From positions 1 through 14,621 of the forward strand of contig DAWR01000064.1 of the NCBI GenBank assembly GCA_002506015.1: a stretch of 14,621 nt of DNA, in the 5' to 3' direction. Numbering within the stretch: the first letter of the stretch is position 1; the number at the start of each line of letters is the position of its first letter. Positions 6,864 through 12,996 of this stretch are shown here, piece after piece. The stretch comes from Candidatus Methanogasteraceae archaeon UBA261. GTDB lineage: Archaea > Halobacteriota > Methanosarcinia > Methanosarcinales > Methanogasteraceae. The notes beneath the pieces were generated by a model. That model worked only from the letters and a program-made list of their open reading frames with translations, did not search any database and was not told the origin of the DNA. A program made the translations under genes and the position numbers.

Positions 6864-6967
6864 GGGCTCGTAGCTCAGTTAGGCAGAGCACCGGGCTTTT
6901 AACGTGTGCGGCATTGCTGCTGCGTGTAGAAACCCGATGGCCGAGGGTTCAAATCCCTTCGAGCCCG
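6864..6967 (+). tRNA. tRNA-Lys (anticodon TTT) with ~30-nt intron
   Basis: The acceptor arms are GGGCTCG (6864-6870) and CGAGCCC (6960-6966), with discriminator G6967. The D arm is GCTC-AGTTAGGCA-GAGC, and the T arm GAGGG-TTCAAAT-CCCTT (6943-6959). The anticodon stem CCGGG (6891-6895) and loop CTTTTA place the TTT anticodon at 6898-6900. The 3' half of the stem, CCCGA (6933-6937), appears only after about 30 extra bases, so an intron at the canonical 37/38 site (about 6902-6931) is present. The exact ends can slide by a base or two because A and AC recur at both junctions. The first stem pair is a C-A opposition (C6891/A6937). CCA is not encoded. Confidence 0.93.
6902..6931 (+). other. tRNA-Lys intron
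   Basis: TTTT (6897-6900) pairs with AGAA (6928-6931), and TGTGCGGC (6905-6912) pairs, with several G-U pairs, with GCTGCGTG (6919-6926) around a six-base loop. An unpaired segment of about three bases separates the two helices on the 5' strand. This resembles the bulge-helix-bulge fold cut by archaeal tRNA splicing endonuclease, in a relaxed form. Confidence 0.8.
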
Positions 6968-6984
6968 TCATACTACAATATCGC

Positions 6985-6999
6985 GGAGGGATTTAGATA
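6985..6999 (+). promoter_or_regulatory. Shine-Dalgarno sequence followed by a putative AUA start of rpoH
   Basis: GGAGGG (6985-6990) is the strongest ribosome binding site in the window and lies six bases before ATA at 6997-6999. The codons after that ATA read GFSILDH and run in frame into MVPKHRIL, matching the N-terminus usual for archaeal RpoH. The GTG (7021) and ATG (7024) are 30 bases or more from this site. An in-frame TAG precedes the ATA, so nothing farther upstream can be the start. Confidence 0.6.
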
Positions 7000-7020
7000 G
7001 GATTCAGCATACTCGACCAT

Positions 7021-7230
7021 GTGATGGTTCCAAAGCATCGGATACTTGACGATGATGAGGCAGAGGAGCTATTGAGTACATACAACATCGAAAAAGAGAA
7101 ACTATCCAAGATCAGGATAACCGATCCGGTGATAAAGGAGATTGGTGCGAATGCAAATGACCTAATCGAGATCACCAAAAAGAGCGAAACTGCTGGCGAA
7201 TCCATCTTTTATCGCCTTGTGATTGAGTGA
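7021..7230 (+). CDS. rpoH: DNA-directed RNA polymerase subunit H (Rpb5-like)
   Basis: RpoH is the archaeal counterpart of the C-terminal assembly domain of eukaryotic Rpb5 and sits in the lower jaw of RNA polymerase. Seen here are VPKHRIL at the N-terminus, IEKEKLSKIRITDPVIKEIG in the middle and the closing KKSETAGESIFYRLVIE, all family hallmarks. From the GTG the product is 69 residues; a second possible start is the ATG at 7024. Homologues normally carry an F-S-L-L-D-H-type segment just before VPKH. That segment (GFSILDHVM) is encoded directly upstream, but its only possible initiator is ATA at 6997, six bases behind a strong GGAGGG. The true protein is therefore probably about 77 residues, from 6997. 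The stop is 7 bases before the rpoB'' ATG. Confidence 0.95.
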   Translation: MMVPKHRILDDDEAEELLSTYNIEKEKLSKIRITDPVIKEIGANANDLIEITKKSETAGESIFYRLVIE

Positions 7231-7237
7231 GGGAACA

Positions 7238-8761
7238 ATGTTAGATCGAAAAAAATTATCCAGAGCATATTTTACCCGGAACAATATAGTGCAACATCAA
7301 GTCAAGTCATTCAACGAATTCATAGATCATGGTCTGCAAAAGGTCATAGGCGAGATGGGTAAAATCGAGACCGAGATCAGTGGCATAGACGATGGGACCG
7401 AGACGTATGTCCGCCTCGGCACAATCACAGTCGGGCATCCTGTGGTAAAGGAGGCGGATGGCGCGATCGACCGGTTGTTTCCGTCCGATGCGCGGCTGCG
7501 CAACCTCACGTACTCGGCACCAATCAAGCTCGAGATGACTGTTGTACAGGATGGTGCGGATAATGAGCCACGAAAGGCAGATGATGAGGCTCGAGCCGTA
7601 GAGATCGGGGTTATGCCGATCATGCTCAGATCAAATGCATGCAACCTGCATGGACTCGCGGATGATGAATTGCGGGCACATGGCGAAGACCCGATTGATC
7701 CGGGGGGGTATTTCATCACCAACGGCACCGAGCGGGTGATCATGACACTCGAGGATCTTGCGCCGAACAAGATCATGACCGAGGTCGAGAACAAGTATGG
7801 AGATCAGATCGAGATTGCGAAGGTATTTTCAGAGCGATACGGTTACCGGGCATTGACGATTGTTGAGCGCGGGCGGAAATCGATACTTGAGGTCTCGTTT
7901 CCGTCGGTCCCAGGTCGAATCAACTTTGTCGTGCTTGCCAAGGCGCTCGGGCTCGAGACTGATTCTGACCTGGTGACAGCGGTCTCGGATGACCCTGCGA
8001 TTCAGGAGTTCATGGCAGAGAACCTGGAGGCGAGCTACAATCTCGGAGTGGCAACACAGGAGGATGCGCTTCACGAGATCGGGGGGATTGTTGCGGCAAG
8101 GCAGGCGAAGGAGTACCAGACACGGAGAATTGGCTATGTGCTTGACAGATATCTGCTCCCACATCTCGGCAATGATGTGAGCGATCGGCTGGTTAAAGCA
8201 CACTTTCTGGCAAGGATGGCTGAAGCCTGTTTTGAACTGGCTCTTGGGCGAAGAAGTGCGGATGACAAGGATCATTACGCAAATAAGAGATTGAAACTTG
8301 CAGGTAATCTGATGGAAGATCTGTTCCGGGTCTCGTTCAATAGACTCGCCAGGGACATCAAGTACCAGATAGAGCGTGCGAGTATGAGAAAGCGGGAATT
8401 AAACATCATGACTGTGATACGTCCGGACGTTCTCACGCAACGGATCGTATACCCTCTTGCAACCGGAAACTGGGTTGGAGGACGCACAGGCGTTGCGCAG
8501 TTGCTAGACCGCACGGATCACATATCCACATTATCACACCTGCGGAGGGTGATCTCGCCACTGTCGAGGACGCAGCCACATTTCGAGGCGAGGGATCTGC
8601 ATCCGACTCAGTGGGGCAGACTCTGCCCATCCGAAACTCCGGAAGGTCCGAACTGTGGTCTTGTAAAGAACTTTGCCCAGATGGTGGAACTTTCAACCGG
8701 AATTGAGGACACCAGTGATATCGAGAGCGAGCTGTATATGTACGGCGTCGTTGCGGTGTGA
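7238..8761 (+). CDS. rpoB2: DNA-directed RNA polymerase subunit B'' (N-terminal half of beta)
   Basis: This is the N-terminal half of the beta subunit, encoded separately as in many methanogens and related Euryarchaeota. Signatures are the opening RAYFTRNNIVQHQVKSFNEF, the GGYFITNGTERVIMTLEDLA block (NGTER at about 162-166) and the C-terminal ARDLHPTQWGRLCPSETPEG region (starting near residue 451), which bacterial beta shares. The product is 507 residues from the ATG at 7238, preceded by GAGGG that overlaps the rpoH stop. A longer version from a TTG at 7223 would overlap rpoH and is less likely. The gene ends at the usual split point, shortly after the CPSETPEG motif. It lies 7 bases after rpoH and 49 bases before rpoB', so the three subunits are surely one operon. 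Confidence 0.97.
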   Translation: MLDRKKLSRAYFTRNNIVQHQVKSFNEFIDHGLQKVIGEMGKIETEISGIDDGTETYVRLGTITVGHPVVKEADGAIDRLFPSDARLRNLTYSAPIKLEMTVVQDGADNEPRKADDEARAVEIGVMPIMLRSNACNLHGLADDELRAHGEDPIDPGGYFITNGTERVIMTLEDLAPNKIMTEVENKYGDQIEIAKVFSERYGYRALTIVERGRKSILEVSFPSVPGRINFVVLAKALGLETDSDLVTAVSDDPAIQEFMAENLEASYNLGVATQEDALHEIGGIVAARQAKEYQTRRIGYVLDRYLLPHLGNDVSDRLVKAHFLARMAEACFELALGRRSADDKDHYANKRLKLAGNLMEDLFRVSFNRLARDIKYQIERASMRKRELNIMTVIRPDVLTQRIVYPLATGNWVGGRTGVAQLLDRTDHISTLSHLRRVISPLSRTQPHFEARDLHPTQWGRLCPSETPEGPNCGLVKNFAQMVELSTGIEDTSDIESELYMYGVVAV

Positions 8762-8810
8762 TATGCAGGATGGTAGACAGGGGACAAGGGCTTAAGGAAG
8801 GTATCAATCA

Positions 8811-10613
8811 ATGACAGGTAAGATATTCTTGAATGGTGCTCTGATTGGCATCCATGAAAATCCAGAGGGTCTGGTGCGCGAGATCAGAGCAAAACGGAGG
8901 CGAGGTATAATCAGCCAACAGCTCAATGTCGCGCTCCAAGGGCGTGATATAATCCTCAACACCGACATGGGCAGGGCTCGCCGACCGCTATTGGTGGTGG
9001 AGGGTGGAAGTTTGCTTGCCACAGAGGAGCAGCTCGAAAGATTCGAAAGCGGCGAGCTCGACTTTGATGGTCTCGTAGCAGAAGGCGTAATTGAGTACAT
9101 AGATGCCGAAGAGGAAGAAAATGCACTTATTGCGATAAACGAAGAAGATCTTACGCCTGAACATACCCATCTCGAGATCGACCCGTCTCTGATTCTTGGA
9201 ATATGCACGGGCATGGTTCCGTTCCCAGAGCACAATGCGAGCCCTAGAAACACGATGGGTGCTGCTATGGTCAAGCAGTGTATCGGAGTTCCGTCAGCGA
9301 ACACCAAGCTGAGACCCGATACTCGTGGACACATTCTCCACTACCCACAGCACGCTATCGTGAGTACATCGACAGCGTATGCAATCGGTGCGGATGATCG
9401 CCCGGCCGGGCAGAACTTTATTGTGGCTGTGCTCTCGTTTGAGGGGTACAACATCGAAGATGCGCTCGTTGTGAACAAGGGCGCAATCGAACGCGGGCTT
9501 GGACGCAGCCACTTCTTCAGAACGCTCGAAGGAGAGGAGCAGCGTTATCCAGGGGGTCAGGAGGATCGGTTCGAGATTCCTGATGCCGAGGTGAGAGGTG
9601 CAAGAGGCGAGGACGCCTACGCGCATCTGGATGCCGATGGTCTGATCAATCCGGAGACGGTTGTTAGTCCCGGAGATGTTCTCATCGGAAAGACGTCCCC
9701 TCCGAGATTTATCGAAGAACCCACAGAACTCGGACTTACTCCGCAGGAACGCCGCGAAAACTCGGTTACGATGCGATCAAACGAGAAAGGAATCGTGGAT
9801 ACCGTAATTGTGACCGAATCGTACGGAACCCGGCTTGCAAGGGTGAAGGTCAGGGACCAGCGGATACCTGAAATCGGGGACAAATTTGCATCGAGGCACG
9901 GTCAGAAAGGGGTCATCGGATTGATCGTACCGTATGAGGATATGCCCTTCACAGAGCAGGGACTCGTTCCTGATTTGATACTTAATCCACACGCAATCCC
10001 GTCGAGGATGACTGTCGGGCATGTGCTCGAGATGATCGGCGGAAAAGTCGCAGCGCTTCAGGGACATAGGATCGATGCCACTGCCTTTTCAGGCGAAACC
10101 GAGGCTGATTTGCGTCATGCGCTCTGGAAATGTGGTTTTGCGCACACAGGAAAGGAGGTGATGTACGACGGCGTCACAGGTGCACAGATCAAGGCTGACA
10201 TATTTGTTGGAGCCATTTTATATCAAAAGCTGCATCACATGGTCGCATCCAAGATCCACGCACGGTCAAGAGGACCGGTCCAGGTGCTGACACGCCAGCC
10301 AACAGAGGGGCGCGCAAGAGAGGGCGGTCTCAGATTCGGAGAGATGGAGCGCGATGTCTTAATCGGGCACGGTGCGGCGCTCTCCCTGAAGGAGCGTCTG
10401 CTTGAGGAATCTGACAAGGTGACCGAACTAGTCTGCGGGCACTGCGGAATGATCGCAACCTTTGACCGGAGAAAGAATCTCGCATTCTGCACCAACTGCG
10501 GTGCCGAAACAGAGATCTACCCGGTGGATATGAGTTACGCGTTCAAGCTGCTACTCGATGAGATCAAATCGCTCGGTGTTGCACCGAGGCTCGAACTGGA
10601 GGATGCGGCGTAG
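8811..10613 (+). CDS. rpoB1: DNA-directed RNA polymerase subunit B' (C-terminal half of beta)
   Basis: This is the catalytic C-terminal half of the beta subunit. Motifs in order: RRGIISQQLNVAL near 30-42, PHNASPRN-like PEHNASPRNTM (139-149), RPAGQNFIVAVLSFEGYNIE (197-216), the invariant GDKFASRHGQKG (356-367) near the active site, the HHMVASKIHARSRGP segment (475-489) and a zinc ribbon, CGHCG at 542-546 with CTNCG at 560-564. The 600-residue length is normal. AAGGAAGG (8794-8801) lies 9 bases before the ATG. In most euryarchaea rpoA' follows directly; here the next gene is on the other strand and its end overlaps the last 79 bases of this gene. Confidence 0.98.
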   Translation: MTGKIFLNGALIGIHENPEGLVREIRAKRRRGIISQQLNVALQGRDIILNTDMGRARRPLLVVEGGSLLATEEQLERFESGELDFDGLVAEGVIEYIDAEEEENALIAINEEDLTPEHTHLEIDPSLILGICTGMVPFPEHNASPRNTMGAAMVKQCIGVPSANTKLRPDTRGHILHYPQHAIVSTSTAYAIGADDRPAGQNFIVAVLSFEGYNIEDALVVNKGAIERGLGRSHFFRTLEGEEQRYPGGQEDRFEIPDAEVRGARGEDAYAHLDADGLINPETVVSPGDVLIGKTSPPRFIEEPTELGLTPQERRENSVTMRSNEKGIVDTVIVTESYGTRLARVKVRDQRIPEIGDKFASRHGQKGVIGLIVPYEDMPFTEQGLVPDLILNPHAIPSRMTVGHVLEMIGGKVAALQGHRIDATAFSGETEADLRHALWKCGFAHTGKEVMYDGVTGAQIKADIFVGAILYQKLHHMVASKIHARSRGPVQVLTRQPTEGRAREGGLRFGEMERDVLIGHGAALSLKERLLEESDKVTELVCGHCGMIATFDRRKNLAFCTNCGAETEIYPVDMSYAFKLLLDEIKSLGVAPRLELEDAA

Positions 10614-11065
10614 AGCCCGATCCGTACATCCACACCCATACCGCGATCAAACGATAGTAATTCGGATGCAGAGAGACAAGCTTCTCCCGTTGCGAGAAGA
10701 TTGTCCTCGCAATCCACAACAAGCACCTCGTCGCCGCTCCGAATACGCGGGTCAGAACTAACGACATGCCGTGCGAACGCTGTCTTTCCCTTTAGAACAA
10801 ATGGCGCTGAATCGCTGTTGACCGTAACCCGCATCTCCGGATGCGGCAGGAACGCGTGCAATCGCAGCGCCCCGATTTTTCCAAGTGTGAATTGATTATC
10901 GTCTGCCCGGAGCGTTGCGATCCGCACCCCATTGCGTAGGATCTGGCGTATTCTGCCGCTTGTGGACCGCCTGATGGTTGCGTCATCAGGGAATAATGCA
11001 TGCCCTGCGCCGCTTCCGAACTGGTAGTCTGCAATTATCCGTGCTTTTCTGATGTCGGAGTTCAT
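10535..11065 (-). CDS. PUA-domain RNA-binding protein
   Basis: The 176-residue product starts MNSDIRKARIIADYQFGSGA and has the pattern of small archaeal PUA proteins related to the RNA-binding part of archaeosine transglycosylases (COG1370-like, recalled, not searched). Residues 1-75 form the preceding domain (DYQFG, ALFPDD, GRIRQIL, IATLRADDNQFTL). Residues about 78-150 are the PUA domain, with MRVTVNSDSAPFVLKGKTAF, the core turn RIRSGDEVLVVDCEDNLLAT and a final RGMGVDVRIG. PUA domains bind structured RNA, so a role in tRNA or rRNA modification or maturation is the family expectation. Residues 151-176 (AASSSSSL and on) lie antisense to rpoB' and look like accidental readthrough past the domain. 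The ATG at 11065 is the only good start. A weak TATA-like CTTATGAG (minus strand, about 11092-11099) would give a leaderless mRNA. Confidence 0.88.
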   Translation of the reverse strand: MNSDIRKARIIADYQFGSGAGHALFPDDATIRRSTSGRIRQILRNGVRIATLRADDNQFTLGKIGALRLHAFLPHPEMRVTVNSDSAPFVLKGKTAFARHVVSSDPRIRSGDEVLVVDCEDNLLATGEACLSASELLSFDRGMGVDVRIGLYAASSSSSLGATPSDLISSSSSLNA

Positions 11066-11228
11066 GAATAGGGATAATTACGCGGTTGAGGGCTCATAAG
11101 GCTGGTGGTTGCCTGATTGCATGGTTCAGTTATTGAGTGACAATGTCGGCTCTCTGGCACCTCCCGTGACAGCATCCTGATGAAAACTCACTCCAACTGT
11201 GCCATAACTAAACGATCAGCAACTGTTC

Positions 11229-11240
11229 CGCGTTTATAAT
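11229..11240 (+). promoter_or_regulatory. Distal TATA-like element upstream of modA
   Basis: CGCGTTTATAAT contains a near-consensus archaeal TATA sequence. Transcription from it would start near 11261 and give a leader of nearly 100 bases before the ATG at 11358. Confidence 0.45.
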
Positions 11241-11319
11241 TTGCATATCTCAAACGAGTTTTACAACAATCCGGCAGGCTTTGTCAGTCCTTCCCGCATG
11301 ACGTTACTCAGTTTCAAAT

Positions 11320-11335
11320 CGAAATACATTTATGC
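11320..11335 (+). promoter_or_regulatory. Proximal BRE/TATA element of modA
   Basis: CGAAATACATTTATGC has a purine-rich BRE-like part followed by a TATA-like part. Its centre is about 27 bases before the ATG at 11358, so the message would be leaderless or nearly so, in keeping with the lack of a Shine-Dalgarno sequence. Confidence 0.5.
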
Positions 11336-11357
11336 TGGTTTCACGAATGGCATTGTG

Positions 11358-12155
11358 ATGAAGAGACCGGTAATGTTGATATTAATACTTCTGCTTTGCA
11401 CCACGATCACGCCCGGGTGCATCGACGATGCGCAGAAACAAACACCGGAGTCGCTCCTTGTTTACTGCGGTGCAGGGATGAGAAAGCCGATGGATGAGAT
11501 CGGATCACTCTTCGAGGAAGAATGCGGCGTCTCTGTAAACTACAACTATGCAGGTTCAAACACGCTCCTCAGCCAGATGGAACTCACGCGGAAAGGGGAT
11601 GTCTACATGCCCGGAGCAACATATTACTTTGATATTGCAAGGGATAAGGGACTCACCGATTACGAGCAACTGATCGCATACCACGTGCCTGCAATCGTTG
11701 TACCGAGCGGAAATCCCGCTGACATAACATCTCTTGAGGATCTTGCGGAACCTGGAGTTACGGTCATACTCGGAGACCCAAAGGCAGCAGCCATCGGCAA
11801 ACTCGGGGATGCGATCCTCGAGAAGAACGGGATATATGATGCTGTGGGGACGAACGTAATCGCCCGCGGCGCGACCGTGAACGAACTGATCGTTTACGTC
11901 TCCATGAAACAGGCAGATGCATCGATAATCTGGGAGGATCTGGTCGCAAACAGTGAGAAGATGGGGATTGTGGACATCCCGGGCGAACAGAACATCATAA
12001 AGATCGTTCCGATCGGCACGCTCACGTCTTCCGAGCAGAAGGATACTGCAAAGAAGTTCGTGGATTTTGTTGCATCTCCTGAAGGAAAAGCGATCTTTGA
12101 GAAGCATGGTTTCACAGCATATCCTGATGAAAAATATGAGGGAGCGCAGCAATGA
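11358..12155 (+). CDS. modA: Molybdate/tungstate ABC transporter substrate-binding lipoprotein (ModA-type)
   Basis: This is an extracellular binding protein expected to deliver molybdate or tungstate to an ABC permease. From the ATG at 11358 the product is 265 residues. It begins with a lipoprotein signal, MKRPVMLILILLLCTTITPG then C21, so it would be lipid-anchored outside the membrane. The mature part follows the ModA pattern: LLVYCGAGMRKPMDEIG at 33-49, NYAGSNTLLSQM (63-74) with oxyanion-contacting serines, GDVYMPGA (80-87), VILGDPKAAAIGKLG (136-150), IARGATVNELIVYVSMKQAD and the C-terminal KKFVDFVASPEGKAIFEKHGF (232-252, quoted in part). A start at 11241 would bury the signal peptide behind 39 unlikely residues. 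The stop overlaps the next start (ATGA). No permease or ATPase gene is in the window. Molybdate and tungstate cannot be told apart by eye. Confidence 0.93.
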   Translation: MKRPVMLILILLLCTTITPGCIDDAQKQTPESLLVYCGAGMRKPMDEIGSLFEEECGVSVNYNYAGSNTLLSQMELTRKGDVYMPGATYYFDIARDKGLTDYEQLIAYHVPAIVVPSGNPADITSLEDLAEPGVTVILGDPKAAAIGKLGDAILEKNGIYDAVGTNVIARGATVNELIVYVSMKQADASIIWEDLVANSEKMGIVDIPGEQNIIKIVPIGTLTSSEQKDTAKKFVDFVASPEGKAIFEKHGFTAYPDEKYEGAQQ

Positions 12156-12643
12156 CCAGCATAACACACACCCCAATTGGGGTCATACATTCACCATTCA
12201 CAGACCCTGCTGATACGCCGATTCAAGGAGTCTTTGCAGACGGAACAAGAGGTGAGGTGGAGGTATTCCCGGAATATGTTGACGGGCTCAAGGACATCAA
12301 TGGGTTCTCCCATCTGATCCTCCTCTATCATTTTCATCTCGCGGACGGTTATTCGTTGATCTCAAAACCATTTATAGGTGGAGGTGTTGAGAAAGGAATC
12401 TTCTCAATAAGGCATCCGAGACGACCAAATCCGATTGGAATCTCTATTGTCCGACTAGAGAACGTTAGAGGTAACATACTGGAAATTTGCGATGTTGATA
12501 TCCTGGATGGGACGCCGCTTCTGGATATCAAGCCTTTCGTACACCAGTTCGATCACAGAGCCGATATACAGAGTGGATGGGTGGATGATCAGCACATCGA
12601 TGAGGTTAAGTATAAGACTCCGCGAGCACTGAAGACGTGGTGA
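12152..12643 (+). CDS. trmO: TrmO/TsaA-family tRNA (t6A37) methyltransferase-like protein
   Basis: The 163-residue product matches the TsaA/YaeB/VirR family (UPF0066). In bacteria, family member TrmO uses S-adenosylmethionine to N6-methylate threonylcarbamoyl-adenosine 37 in certain tRNAs. The archaeal role is inferred from homology. The visible signatures are PIGVIHSPF (8-16), GFSHLILLYHFH (51-62), the family hallmark RHPRRPNPIGIS (87-98) and DGTPLLDIKPFVHQFD (119-134). It is a single beta-barrel domain close to the usual archaeal length; the extra C-terminal domain of E. coli TrmO is absent. The ATG overlaps the modA stop by the ATGA arrangement, so translation is probably coupled to modA. 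The reason for pairing these two genes is not clear from the sequence. Confidence 0.92.
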   Translation: MTSITHTPIGVIHSPFTDPADTPIQGVFADGTRGEVEVFPEYVDGLKDINGFSHLILLYHFHLADGYSLISKPFIGGGVEKGIFSIRHPRRPNPIGISIVRLENVRGNILEICDVDILDGTPLLDIKPFVHQFDHRADIQSGWVDDQHIDEVKYKTPRALKTW

Positions 12644-12901
12644 ACGTAACATGCGACTGGATTCTCAAGCAGATGGACTGTGAAGGCGTAGCATACCAAC
12701 ACGCACGCGGGTGCAGGAACCCGGTATCGCCAAGGCGGACCCGACTGCTGATGTCGATAGATCGATACCGCTGCAACGATTACGTCGTCGCAAACTCGAT
12801 ATTCGGGGTGGCTGTGGGGTACGCGAAATCTGTTGTAGATACAGCGAGTTACTGGGGTTGAATTTGGTTGATTGTCGTCTTCGTCTATAAGTACCCGGAC
12901 C

Positions 12902-12923
12902 CACCGGTAATACGAATCCGGTG
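12902..12923. repeat. Inverted repeat just upstream of the S-layer TATA box
   Basis: CACCGG (12902-12907) and CCGGTG (12918-12923) form a 6-bp inverted repeat around a 10-base spacer. It ends 6 bases before the TATA element, so it could be an operator. The centre-to-centre spacing is 16 bases, about one and a half helical turns. Confidence 0.45.
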
Positions 12924-12929
12924 CGACGA

Positions 12930-12939
12930 TAAATTTATG
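12930..12939 (+). promoter_or_regulatory. TATA box of S-layer gene
   Basis: TAAATTTATG is a good archaeal TATA match. Initiation about 25 bases downstream (near 12960) gives a leader of roughly 35 bases that contains a strong ribosome binding site. Confidence 0.6.
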
Positions 12940-12983
12940 TGACGTGAACGCGTGAGGTGAATGCGGAATCTGGGATTCGCACA

Positions 12984-12989
12984 GGGAGG
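12984..12989 (+). promoter_or_regulatory. Ribosome binding site deciding the S-layer start
   Basis: GGGAGG lies 7 bases before the ATG at 12997 but only 1 base before the in-frame ATG at 12991. The spacing favours 12997 as the start. Confidence 0.75.
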
Positions 12990-12996
12990 CATGATT

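Larger units (their letters stand above)
11066..11357. other. Divergent intergenic region
   Basis: This 292-base spacer separates the PUA gene (minus) from the molybdate-binding protein gene (plus). It holds two TATA-like elements for the rightward gene and a weak one for the leftward gene. An open frame extends the rightward gene back to 11241, but those 39 residues do not resemble the family and the signal peptide begins later. No RNA gene or clear operator was seen. Confidence 0.6.
12644..12996. other. Spacer before the S-layer gene, no convincing gene
   Basis: A 74-codon frame (GTG 12637 to 12861) overlaps the trmO stop but has no recognisable family and no good ribosome binding site. 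Other frames are broken by stops after 12-60 codons. The right end holds an inverted repeat, the S-layer promoter and its ribosome binding site. The left 220 bases may be decayed coding sequence or plain spacer. Confidence 0.5.

Noticed and set aside
6448..6891. 147-codon antisense frame over rps8e
   Set aside because: It is antisense to a ribosomal protein gene and runs into the tRNA-Lys; not coding.
6788..7000. 70-codon frame across tRNA-Lys
   Set aside because: It contains the complete tRNA gene; the codons are a by-product of tRNA sequence.
7223..7237. TTG start for rpoB'' overlapping rpoH
   Set aside because: The ATG at 7238 has a GAGGG site and gives the normal N-terminus of the family.
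11241..11357. N-terminal extension of modA by 39 residues
   Set aside because: The extension precedes a complete lipoprotein signal peptide, covers a TATA-like element and does not resemble the family.
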